64,000 nucleotides of DNA, taken from positions 155,051 through 219,050 of the forward strand of contig JAJUFC010000004.1 of NCBI GenBank assembly GCA_029263855.1, written 5' to 3'. The DNA comes from Candidatus Thermochlorobacteriaceae bacterium. GTDB lineage: Bacteria > Bacteroidota > Chlorobiia > Chlorobiales > Thermochlorobacteraceae. The notes beneath the pieces were generated by a model. That model had not been told where the DNA came from. It made no database searches and was given only the letters and a program-made list of their open reading frames with translations. The first letter of the stretch is position 1. Each line of letters starts with the position of its first letter. Made by a program: the position numbers and the translations under genes. Shown piece by piece: positions 8,288 through 16,447 of the stretch.

Positions 8288-8788
8288 ATGTGGAAAACAG
8301 TGTTCATAACTTTGGCGGTTCTCTTTGCTTACTCTTGCAATCAAGCCGCTTCTCAAAGCAAACCAAATCCAACAATGGACCAAACAACTTCGCGCAAGGT
8401 CGTCAAAACAGACGACGAATGGAAAAAGCAACTGTCCTTCGAGCAATATCGCGTTACGCGCAAGCACGGCACCGAACTGCCTTTCACGAACAAGTATTGG
8501 AACAACAAAAAAGCGGGCATTTACAAGTGCGTCTGTTGCGGACAAGTTTTGTTCAGTTCCGAAACGAAGTTCGATTCGGGAACGGGCTGGCCTTCGTTCT
8601 ACAAACCCGTTAGCGAAGAAGCGATTGGCACGAGCGTCGACACGAGCCTGTTTATGAAGCGCATCGAAGTTCACTGCTCGCGATGCGACGCACATTTGGG
8701 ACACGTCTTTGACGACGCGCCCGAAACGCCAACGGGACTGCGCTATTGCATGAACTCCGCCTCGCTGGTGTTTGAAGAAGCGAAATAG
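8288..8788 (+). CDS. msrB: Peptide-methionine (R)-S-oxide reductase MsrB, probable lipoprotein
   Basis: The 166-residue product is an MsrB, which repairs R-methionine sulfoxide in proteins. The core begins at DDEWKKQLSFEQYRVTRKHGTE. Two CxxC pairs that bind zinc are visible (CVCC and CSRC), with the FDSGTGWPSF and HLGHVFDDAP motifs and the catalytic cysteine in RYCMNSASL. The N-terminus is a short hydrophobic stretch ending in a cysteine (VLFAYSCNQ), a plausible lipobox, so the enzyme probably acts on envelope proteins rather than in the cytoplasm. It is monocistronic, with a minus-strand gene following 17 bp after its stop. Confidence 0.95.
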   Translation: MWKTVFITLAVLFAYSCNQAASQSKPNPTMDQTTSRKVVKTDDEWKKQLSFEQYRVTRKHGTELPFTNKYWNNKKAGIYKCVCCGQVLFSSETKFDSGTGWPSFYKPVSEEAIGTSVDTSLFMKRIEVHCSRCDAHLGHVFDDAPETPTGLRYCMNSASLVFEEAK

Positions 8789-8805
8789 CCTTCAAGACTG
8801 ACTTA

Positions 8806-9936
8806 TCAAGACTGCATGGCGCGTTTGTAGCCGTTCAAGGTTTCTTCCGCCATTTTTTTCCATGAAAATTGCTTTGCACGCTCAAAGCCTTTTTTGCGCA
8901 AATCTTCGCGTAGTTCAGGCGATTCAATCAACTGGCGCATGGCATTGGCAATCGCGGCGGTGTCATAAGGGTTGGCGAGCAATGCGGCGTCGCCTGCAAT
9001 TTCAGGCAGGCTTGTCTCTGTTGAAGTAATCACAGGACAGCCACACTGCATGGCTTCCAAAAGCGGAATGCCGAATCCTTCGGCGATGGAAACAAACATA
9101 AATCCCAATGCGGCGTTGTAAAGATTGAGCAAATCTTCAAAGGGAATATCTGTAATCACTTTCACTGAGCCGCCTTCCCCGCGCGCGCTACCTTGCGCAA
9201 TCGCGCGATAAAGTTCGGTTTTATCACCGTTGACGGCTACAACAAACGATACCTGTTGCTTCAAGTTCTTGGGCAAAGCGAAGTAAGCGTCAACCATTCT
9301 TTCCAAGTTTTTCCGATAATCGCTTCTGCCAATATGGAAAAAAAATGGTGTTTCAGGCTTCAAGTCATATTTTTTCAACAAGTTCCAATCTGGCTCAATC
9401 CGCTTAAAATTGCTTGAGGCCGCTTCGTAGGTTACGCACATTTTTTCTTTCGGCACGGATAAACGAGTTGAAATATCTTTTTTAACAAATTCTGATGGAA
9501 CAAAAATGAGTCTCGACTCCTCAAAAATGGCTTTTTGTTTTCGCTCAATAGTTTCTTTGATGCCTGGCAGAGCTTTCATATAGAGAGGAAAGACATCATG
9601 AACGGTAACAACCGTATTTCTTACCCATTGTGGCATTGAAAGTGGATTTGTGTGATGAATGAGGTCCACTTTGAACGACTCACTCAACCAAATACAATCT
9701 TGAATCAGTTTTGTAACGACCTCGAGGTGTTTGCCAAGCATCAAGTCATGCGGTAAGGCATTCCGGTAATAAAATCTTGTGGAGTGCTCAAAGGCTTCTG
9801 ACAATTGTTTTTTTCGTCGAAGCAAAGTGTAAAGGTGAAGTTCGATATCGGGATATGTGGCAAGTTCGGTGATTAAATGTCGTGCGTAAGTTGAAATCCC
9901 GCTGTAATCTAATGGAAAAGTGAATCCAATCTTCAT
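8806..9936 (-). CDS. Glycosyltransferase family 4
   Basis: The 376-residue product has the two Rossmann-like halves of GT-B enzymes. It begins MKIGFTFPLDYSGISTYAR, has FFFHIGRSDYRKNLERMV in the hinge, and ends with the GT4 signature EGFGIPLLEAMQCGCPVI (the E-x7-E pair) plus PEIAGDAALLANPYD. It should add a sugar from a nucleotide donor to a growing surface glycan. Its start overlaps the stop of the preceding double-GT9 gene by 4 bp (ATGA), so it is the last gene of the glycan operon running leftwards from about 18.3 kb or further. Donor and acceptor cannot be told from sequence. Confidence 0.92.
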   Translation of the reverse strand: MKIGFTFPLDYSGISTYARHLITELATYPDIELHLYTLLRRKKQLSEAFEHSTRFYYRNALPHDLMLGKHLEVVTKLIQDCIWLSESFKVDLIHHTNPLSMPQWVRNTVVTVHDVFPLYMKALPGIKETIERKQKAIFEESRLIFVPSEFVKKDISTRLSVPKEKMCVTYEAASSNFKRIEPDWNLLKKYDLKPETPFFFHIGRSDYRKNLERMVDAYFALPKNLKQQVSFVVAVNGDKTELYRAIAQGSARGEGGSVKVITDIPFEDLLNLYNAALGFMFVSIAEGFGIPLLEAMQCGCPVITSTETSLPEIAGDAALLANPYDTAAIANAMRQLIESPELREDLRKKGFERAKQFSWKKMAEETLNGYKRAMQS

Positions 9937-12263
9937 TTATGAGCGAGTATTGTATGATTTGGGTCGTTGGTGTCGTTGAGCTCAAGAAGAAGCGTGTTGA
10001 TGGCGCACACGACGTCAGCAACCTCTATAAAGCTGACTGGCAAACGACGCGGAGCCACAAGCCGCTTTGATGGAACTTGATACGGAGACCAAATTTCGTC
10101 CACGCTTCCCCCGACCCAGCGCGAGTAAAGCACAACCATGGGTGTTTTCATGGCGGAGCCAAGGTGAACAACCCCAGTATCGGGCGTTACCAAAATCTTT
10201 GCCTTTCGAATCAATGCCGCTATGTCGCGTAAATCGCTTGATGGGTAGAAGCAGAACACGTGTTTTTCTCGAGAGGTTTCTTCCATCATAGCTACCTCGT
10301 TTGGTGAACAGGATAGCACAATCGTTTCGCGCCATTTTTGATTCAGCCGTTCAATCAACTCGCGATACTTTTCTTTTGTCCACGACTTTACGCGGTTTTT
10401 CCCCGCTGAAAGATTTATCAGAATAAAATCTTTCTCTTTGATGTTGTTTTGTGTAAGAAAGGCTTCAACAAGCGGGCGCTCAGGAACATGGAGGCTTATC
10501 TGGCAAGGCACGTTTCTCCCGTTCAACTCGAAAGCGTCTAAGGCAACCGTTAGCCATTGCTCTGCAATGTGGGCGTTTTGCGGTACTCGGACGGTTCTTG
10601 AAAAAAAACATTCATACTTCGGCTGCCGTTGCACCGAGAGCTTGAGGGTTCGTCGTGTGGCGGCAATGTTTGCAAGGAGTCCTTGTGTTTGCGGTGTCCC
10701 GAAAATGAGGCTGAAGACGGCATCATAGTTTCTACGCCAACCAAGTCTCCACAAGTTCAGCCAAAAGCGCAACGAGTTTTCATACACAATCACGTTGCTG
10801 ATGCGCAAGTCTGTTTGCAGCAGTTGAGCGTTTTGAGAGGAGGCGACGACATCGATTTCAATATTTGGATTAAGCAGCTTAATCGCGTTGAAAATCGGAG
10901 TAGTTACAATCATATCACCTAACACGTCGTTGCGAATAATCAAAACGCGCTTTGTTAATGCGAGGTCTAATTTGCGGTTACTCAGCTTGTTGTTGAAAAT
11001 CGTTTGATAAAGTAGAGAGCGAAGGTTTTGAACGATTTTCTTCGCTGGCGTTGGTGTCGGATTGACTTTTGCGTCGGTCATTCCGCTGAGCGCATCGGGT
11101 CTGCGAACAGCATCGTTCTGCACGTCGCCAAGTTGCAATCGACTTGGCTTAACGCCGATTTCATCTAACAAGGTGCGTGTGGCCTCGACGACTTTTTGGG
11201 GCGGAATAACAGTAATCGGTTCAGGCTTGGGCGTGTAAAGGCTGATATGCCGATTGTGTAATGGAATCCACATCGAGTTTGATGAGAGTGGCGTGCAAAG
11301 AATGACAGAAGGAACTTTAAAAGTCGCTGCGATATGCACATTCGCCGTATCGGGTGAGACCAACAGGCGCGCATATTTTGTAAGAGCAATCACACCGTCT
11401 AGGCCAAGTTGATGCGGAAATCGGAAAAGATTCTCATCGCGTACATCGTCCAAGATTCCCCACACGAGTTCGGCTTCGTCGGGCGTAGCGGTGAGCACGA
11501 TGTTCAAGTCGCCGTAGTGATAAATGAGTTCTCTCAAAAACGCCACAAAGTTTTCTCTACCCCACCGACGATACCACATACGAGCGGATAAATTAACGAC
11601 GAGATACTGCCCTTTCTCAATAGCATTGCGCGATAAAAATTCGTCCACCTTCGCTTCCGCTTCTTTGGCGGGATAAAGCTCTTGTGAAAGAGAGGCCTGG
11701 GGATACGTTGCGCCGAAGAGCGTGTCAAGCACACGTTTTTGACTAAGCCATAACGGCTCATGGAGGTGGTTGGCGTCAACTTCTTTGTTGAACAAGATTT
11801 GGTAAAGGGTGTGCGGCTTTGGTTGGCGAATGGTGAGTTTTGACGCGGAAGGCGCAATAAGGTTCGCAATCAACCCGTCTTTTGTAAGTCCGCTAATAGA
11901 TAAGCAAATGACGGCGTCGTAGTTGCGTTGTCTTGCTTGTTGAAGCATTTTCAAAAAATTAGCCATGCCCGTATCAATCGTCCATATTCTTGACAGGCGT
12001 GGATTGTGTCGAATGACCTGCTGGCCCTTTTGAGAGGCAACGACATCAATTTCAATCTTTGGGTTCAGGTCTTGAATGGCTTTGAAGAGAGAAGTCGTGA
12101 TTATCATGTCGCCGAACATATCCCTGCGTAAAATCAAAATACGTTTTGTGCGACTTGGGTTTAGGGGCTTTTCAAACGGCTTGTTTCTGAAAAGTCGAGC
12201 AAGTACGCCTCTGTAGAGCGCGACTTTAAGGACGTATTCAAGTTGTTTGAGTGCGTGTTTCAT
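9933..12263 (-). CDS. Double-domain GT9 glycosyltransferase (heptosyltransferase-like fusion)
   Basis: The 776-residue product holds two complete GT9 domains. The first (about residues 30-375) has ILILRRDMFGDMIITTSLF and SPDTANVHIAATFKVPSV; the second (about residues 415-765) has VLIIRNDVLGDMIVTTPIF and TPDTGVVHLGSAMKTPMV. GT9 enzymes transfer heptose or similar sugars from ADP-activated donors to lipopolysaccharide core. A usual GT9 has about 350-380 residues, so this is a genuine tandem fusion with a linker near residues 380-415. The start at 12263 is chosen because it overlaps the upstream stop as ATGA; a start 12 codons earlier is possible. Neighbouring genes encode two more single-domain GT9 proteins. 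Confidence 0.9.
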   Translation of the reverse strand: MKHALKQLEYVLKVALYRGVLARLFRNKPFEKPLNPSRTKRILILRRDMFGDMIITTSLFKAIQDLNPKIEIDVVASQKGQQVIRHNPRLSRIWTIDTGMANFLKMLQQARQRNYDAVICLSISGLTKDGLIANLIAPSASKLTIRQPKPHTLYQILFNKEVDANHLHEPLWLSQKRVLDTLFGATYPQASLSQELYPAKEAEAKVDEFLSRNAIEKGQYLVVNLSARMWYRRWGRENFVAFLRELIYHYGDLNIVLTATPDEAELVWGILDDVRDENLFRFPHQLGLDGVIALTKYARLLVSPDTANVHIAATFKVPSVILCTPLSSNSMWIPLHNRHISLYTPKPEPITVIPPQKVVEATRTLLDEIGVKPSRLQLGDVQNDAVRRPDALSGMTDAKVNPTPTPAKKIVQNLRSLLYQTIFNNKLSNRKLDLALTKRVLIIRNDVLGDMIVTTPIFNAIKLLNPNIEIDVVASSQNAQLLQTDLRISNVIVYENSLRFWLNLWRLGWRRNYDAVFSLIFGTPQTQGLLANIAATRRTLKLSVQRQPKYECFFSRTVRVPQNAHIAEQWLTVALDAFELNGRNVPCQISLHVPERPLVEAFLTQNNIKEKDFILINLSAGKNRVKSWTKEKYRELIERLNQKWRETIVLSCSPNEVAMMEETSREKHVFCFYPSSDLRDIAALIRKAKILVTPDTGVVHLGSAMKTPMVVLYSRWVGGSVDEIWSPYQVPSKRLVAPRRLPVSFIEVADVVCAINTLLLELNDTNDPNHTILAHK

Positions 12264-13399
12264 TTCGCGGCGGGTTGCTCTAAGCGTTGCTTTGTCCAAA
12301 GTGCTTCAAAGGCTTCAAATACTTCGCGAGGCGGAATGGTGGAAATCGGCGCGACTTCCTTCGTGAAAACATTGATATGCTCGACGTTGAGCGGAATCCA
12401 CTCCGTCCCTGATGAAATTGGCGTGCATAAAATGACGCAAGGCACGCCGAATGTAGCGGCAATATGCACATTTGCCGTATCGGGAGAGATAAGCATTGCC
12501 GAGCGTTTGATGAGTGCCATTGTTTCGTGCAAGCCAAATCGTTCAGGTTGCGCGCGAACATTGGGGTTTTGAACGACATTCAAAATCGCTTCGGCGGTCG
12601 CTCTATCTTCGGGCTGAGCGGAAATGATGACGTTGAGAGCGGGATATTTTTCCAACAAGAGATTTAACAAGCCCGCGTTGTTTTCAACGCCCCATTTGCG
12701 AAACGCCATGCGTGCCGAGATGTTCAGCATAAGGTATTGCTTCGTTGCTAATCCTTGTTCAGAGAGATATATAAGTGCTTTTTCTTCTGCACTAGGTTTG
12801 AGAAACAGCCGTTGCTGCAGTCGCTCTTCGGGATAAGTAACGCCGAAGAGTTTTTCGCCAAAGAGCCGCAACTGACGCCAAACTGGAATTGCTGTATCGT
12901 CTTTGCCAATATCAATTTGAGCATTGAAAAGAATTGTGTAAAAGTCATGCTTCTTGCGGATATAGGTCGTAATTTTTGGCGCGTTCGGAACGAGTAGATT
13001 TGAAAGCAATCCATCGAGCGTCATGCCGTTGAAGGAAAGGCACAAGACGGCATCATACTGATGCTTGCGCACGGTTGTGCACATTTTGAAAAACTCTTTT
13101 ATTCCGCCGTTGTAGGCAAAGACATGCGCCAAGCGTTCATCACATTCTGCTACGCTTTTGCCTTTGACCGACGCAATCAAATCTAATTTGATATTCGGAT
13201 TAAGGTCTTTGAGCATCGTAAAAAACGACGAGGTAATAACCATATCGCCGAAGTTATCTCGGCGAATGAGCAACAGCCGATTGACTTTGGAAATATCCAA
13301 TGTTCCAACGAACGGCTTGTTGCGAAAGAGCGGCTTAAATACCCACTTATACCAAAAGGCTTTGTTAGCATTTTCTATGGCTTTAAGGCTAAGTGTCAT
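12260..13399 (-). CDS. GT9 glycosyltransferase (heptosyltransferase-like)
   Basis: The 379-residue product has the GT9 N-terminal motif LLLIRRDNFGDMVITSSFF and the C-terminal donor-site motif SPDTANVHIAATFGVPCVIL. It closely resembles the first domain of the adjacent double GT9 protein, including the LCLSFNGMTLDGLLSNLL segment (LCLSISGLTKDGLIANL there), which suggests recent tandem duplication. The expected role is addition of a sugar to lipid A-core or a similar glycan on the cytoplasmic face of the inner membrane. It overlaps both neighbours by 4 bp, so translation is likely coupled. Confidence 0.92.
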   Translation of the reverse strand: MTLSLKAIENANKAFWYKWVFKPLFRNKPFVGTLDISKVNRLLLIRRDNFGDMVITSSFFTMLKDLNPNIKLDLIASVKGKSVAECDERLAHVFAYNGGIKEFFKMCTTVRKHQYDAVLCLSFNGMTLDGLLSNLLVPNAPKITTYIRKKHDFYTILFNAQIDIGKDDTAIPVWRQLRLFGEKLFGVTYPEERLQQRLFLKPSAEEKALIYLSEQGLATKQYLMLNISARMAFRKWGVENNAGLLNLLLEKYPALNVIISAQPEDRATAEAILNVVQNPNVRAQPERFGLHETMALIKRSAMLISPDTANVHIAATFGVPCVILCTPISSGTEWIPLNVEHINVFTKEVAPISTIPPREVFEAFEALWTKQRLEQPAAK

Positions 13400-14508
13400 C
13401 TGCTCGATAGACTGTATTTGGTTTTTTCAAGTATCGTTTGAACTGCGTTTAAGACTTCTTCGTGAGAGATTTTCTCGATTCCTGTGTCTTTTGGGGCGTG
13501 AAGTAGAATGGCTTCGGTTTTATACGGATACCAATGTTTAGAGTAAGTTACAGGCGAGCAGAGCGTAATCACAGGGCGCGCAAATGTAGCCGCAATGTGA
13601 GAGAGTGCGCTATCTGGCGTAATCACCAAACGCGCCTTTGAAGCAAGGCTGGCGGCATCTAAAATTGTGCCTTTGAACGCGAACAGTTTTTGTTGTGAAA
13701 ATGCTTGTTTGAGATGTGCAACATCGTCGGCAATATCGGGCAGGTCAATTAAAACGACTTCTATATCGTGATGTTCAATAAAAAACGCTTGCAGGAATCG
13801 TTTGGCATTTTCTCTTCCCCATTGTTTCACTGCAAGACGTCCTGAAATGTTGAGCAGTAGGAACTCTGAAATTCGATGCTCGCGCAAAAAAGCGTCCACT
13901 TTCTTAAAACTTTCTTGACAAGGCTCAACGGACGGGCGAATGTCGTCGTTTGTTAGTGGCAAGCCAAACCCTTTGATTAACACATTGGCATACTGCTCTG
14001 TGAATTGATTATCCTCAACTTTGACTTGAAGGCTAAACAGTCGCTTGTAGAGGTCTTCTCTGCCTTCATCGGCGATGGTTACTTTAATGGCATTAGGGGC
14101 AATCAAATTTGCCAGCACGCCATCTTTGGTGCGCGAAGAAAATGTAAGGCACACAATCATATCATAGCCAACTTGCCGTGCTTCTTTGACGAATCGAATC
14201 ATCGCTTTGAGCGAACTGCGATACTGATAGCGTTTTGTGAGGCGAGTGTCGCACACAAGGAGCGGGAAACTTTTGTCGGAAGCCACCACATCAATGCGCA
14301 CTTCGGGCTTGATTTGCTTTAAGATGTTGAAGCATGAAGTCGCCAAGACCATATCGCCAATAAAGTCGTGCTTGAAGATTAAGACTTTGCGAACATCACC
14401 AAGCGGTGTCGGCGCAGAAAGCGTGTCGTTTTTGAAGAGCAGTCTGAAAACAGTGTGATACCAAAAGGCTTTGTTCCAGCCTTCGAGTTTTTTTAGAACG
14501 TGTCTCAT
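13396..14508 (-). CDS. GT9 glycosyltransferase (heptosyltransferase-like)
   Basis: The 370-residue product begins with a charged helix, then has VLIFKHDFIGDMVLATSCF and, near the C-terminus, TPDSALSHIAATFARPVITL, the two marks of GT9. The segment IVCLTFSSRTKDGVLANLIAP matches the same place in the neighbouring copies, so all share an ancestor. It starts 14 bp after the ABC flippase stop and overlaps the next GT9 gene by 4 bp. Each GT9 copy probably adds a different residue of the same oligosaccharide, but the order cannot be deduced. Confidence 0.92.
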   Translation of the reverse strand: MRHVLKKLEGWNKAFWYHTVFRLLFKNDTLSAPTPLGDVRKVLIFKHDFIGDMVLATSCFNILKQIKPEVRIDVVASDKSFPLLVCDTRLTKRYQYRSSLKAMIRFVKEARQVGYDMIVCLTFSSRTKDGVLANLIAPNAIKVTIADEGREDLYKRLFSLQVKVEDNQFTEQYANVLIKGFGLPLTNDDIRPSVEPCQESFKKVDAFLREHRISEFLLLNISGRLAVKQWGRENAKRFLQAFFIEHHDIEVVLIDLPDIADDVAHLKQAFSQQKLFAFKGTILDAASLASKARLVITPDSALSHIAATFARPVITLCSPVTYSKHWYPYKTEAILLHAPKDTGIEKISHEEVLNAVQTILEKTKYSLSSR

Positions 14509-14522
14509 TGTGATATGGTTGC

Positions 14523-16379
14523 TTATGTCGAAATCGGTTGCGTTGCGAACTGCATTTCATACAGATGCCTATAAGTGCCATTCTTTTCCATCAACTCGGC
14601 GTGCGAGCCTTGCTCAATAATTTCGCCTTGTTCCATGACGATGATTTTATCGGCGTTTTTGAGCGTAGAGAGTCGGTGCGCAATTACAATTGCCGTCCGC
14701 TCGCTCATGGCATTTTCAATGGCGGCTTGAACGACTTTTTCGGATTCGTTATCGAGTGCCGATGTGGCTTCATCGAAAATCAGCACGGGCGGATTTTTCA
14801 GCATGGCGCGCGCAATCGAAATGCGCTGACGCTGTCCGCCTGAAAGTTGCACGCCTCTATCGCCAATCAACGTTTGATACTGTTCGGGCTTTTCCAGAAT
14901 GAATTGATGTGCATTGGCAATTTTCGCCGCTTGCTCAATTCGCTCTTGCTTGGCTTCGCCTGTCATGCCGTAAGCGATATTCTTGGCAATCGTATCATTA
15001 AATAAAATCACTTCTTGATTCACGACACCAAAGAGCCGACGCAGCGAAGAGATCTCGAACTCGCGTATATCTACGCCATCAATCAAAATTCGCCCATGTT
15101 CAACGTCGTAGAATCGCAAGAGCAAGTCGACAATCGTCGATTTTCCTGAGCCTGATTGACCAACCAAACCCACCATCTCGCCTTTCTTCACCGTAAACGA
15201 AACGCCTTTGAGCACAGGCTTTTCGCCGTAACGAAACCACACATCTTCAAATCGAATTTCGTGCTCGAACTTGTCAATTTTCTTTGTACCATTTTTCATT
15301 GCACTTGGCTTATCAATGAGCGCGAACAAGCGCTCGGCGGCACTTAACCCTTCTTGCACCCGTGCGATATTTTCCGCAATGGCTTTAATTGGATTCATCA
15401 CCGAGTAGAGCGCGAAGGCAAAGACCATGAGTTCCACAGAAGTAATTTCGCCCGCGAACACTTGCTTGCCGCCAAACCACAACACGAGCGCAATCGCCGC
15501 CACGCCCATCGTTTCGTTGAACGGACTGATAATGCCACGCAACGCATTGACTTTCAAATTCGCGCGCCGATAAGTGTCTGTAAAAGCGTTGAAGCGCGTG
15601 GCTTCGCGCACTTCCATCGCATTGGATTTAACGACCTTAATTCCGTTAAAGACTTCCTGCAAAAGTGAGTTCATATCGCCCGATTGCGCTTGAACGACAT
15701 CGGCTTGCACTCGAATTTTCCGACCTAAAACGCGAATCGACCACAGGCTTAATCCCGACACGGCAAACGCAAAGAACGTGAGTTTCCAACTGATAACGAA
15801 GAGCACCGCAAGGAAAAACGCCGCGTTCAAAAACTGCCTTAGAAATGTGATAAAGCTTGACCCGATATTTCCATGCACCACATTCACTTCGCCCATCACA
15901 TAGTTCATCAATGTTCCGACGCGATTGCGATTGAAGTATCCTAATTCCATTTGCACGATTTTTTCAAAGACCGTATCGCGCAGTTTTTTCAGCGTCTTGG
16001 TTTCAACTCGATTGACAATTTGATTGCTGAAATAAACGAAGAAGTTTTTGAGCACAAACGCACCGATAAGGAGCAAACAAACATTGAGCAATGTGCCTTC
16101 GCGCGTTTCTGCCGTAACAAGTTGCTGAAAGCCTTGTATGAGGTCGTTCTTGAAACTATCGGCTTTTTCGCGAAAGAAGTCGGTTTGCTCGGCAGGCGGC
16201 GGCGTTGGTTCAGGCGATTGCGTTTCGGATTCAGGACTGAACACGGCGTTCAGAAGCGGCAAGAGCGTTCCAATCGAGACCACGCTGAAAAGTGAGGCGA
16301 GAAAATTGACTATCACCGTCAGCGCAATCTGATACTTTTCGGGGGCTAAAAATTTGAGAACGCGAAAATAGAGTTTCAT
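14523..16379 (-). CDS. ABC transporter, MsbA-type lipid A / glycolipid flippase
   Basis: The 618-residue product is a half-transporter. It has a transmembrane domain (about residues 10-345, with six hydrophobic helices) followed by an ATPase domain with Walker A GLVGQSGSGKST, signature LSGGQRQRISIARAM, Walker B VLIFDEATSALD and switch IVIAHRLSTL. It should work as a homodimer that flips lipid-linked glycan or lipid A-core from the inner to the outer leaflet of the inner membrane. A stretch rich in Pro, Glu and Thr (about residues 50-68) lies in the first periplasmic loop. Position among GT9 genes supports the MsbA role, but other lipid or peptide exporters of this class look similar. Confidence 0.88.
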   Translation of the reverse strand: MKLYFRVLKFLAPEKYQIALTVIVNFLASLFSVVSIGTLLPLLNAVFSPESETQSPEPTPPPAEQTDFFREKADSFKNDLIQGFQQLVTAETREGTLLNVCLLLIGAFVLKNFFVYFSNQIVNRVETKTLKKLRDTVFEKIVQMELGYFNRNRVGTLMNYVMGEVNVVHGNIGSSFITFLRQFLNAAFFLAVLFVISWKLTFFAFAVSGLSLWSIRVLGRKIRVQADVVQAQSGDMNSLLQEVFNGIKVVKSNAMEVREATRFNAFTDTYRRANLKVNALRGIISPFNETMGVAAIALVLWFGGKQVFAGEITSVELMVFAFALYSVMNPIKAIAENIARVQEGLSAAERLFALIDKPSAMKNGTKKIDKFEHEIRFEDVWFRYGEKPVLKGVSFTVKKGEMVGLVGQSGSGKSTIVDLLLRFYDVEHGRILIDGVDIREFEISSLRRLFGVVNQEVILFNDTIAKNIAYGMTGEAKQERIEQAAKIANAHQFILEKPEQYQTLIGDRGVQLSGGQRQRISIARAMLKNPPVLIFDEATSALDNESEKVVQAAIENAMSERTAIVIAHRLSTLKNADKIIVMEQGEIIEQGSHAELMEKNGTYRHLYEMQFATQPIST

Positions 16380-16447
16380 CTTGCTACCAATTCGTGAAAT
16401 ATCAAAATACGGAAATCTGCTTAAACCATTTGTGCTACCCGTTCGTG

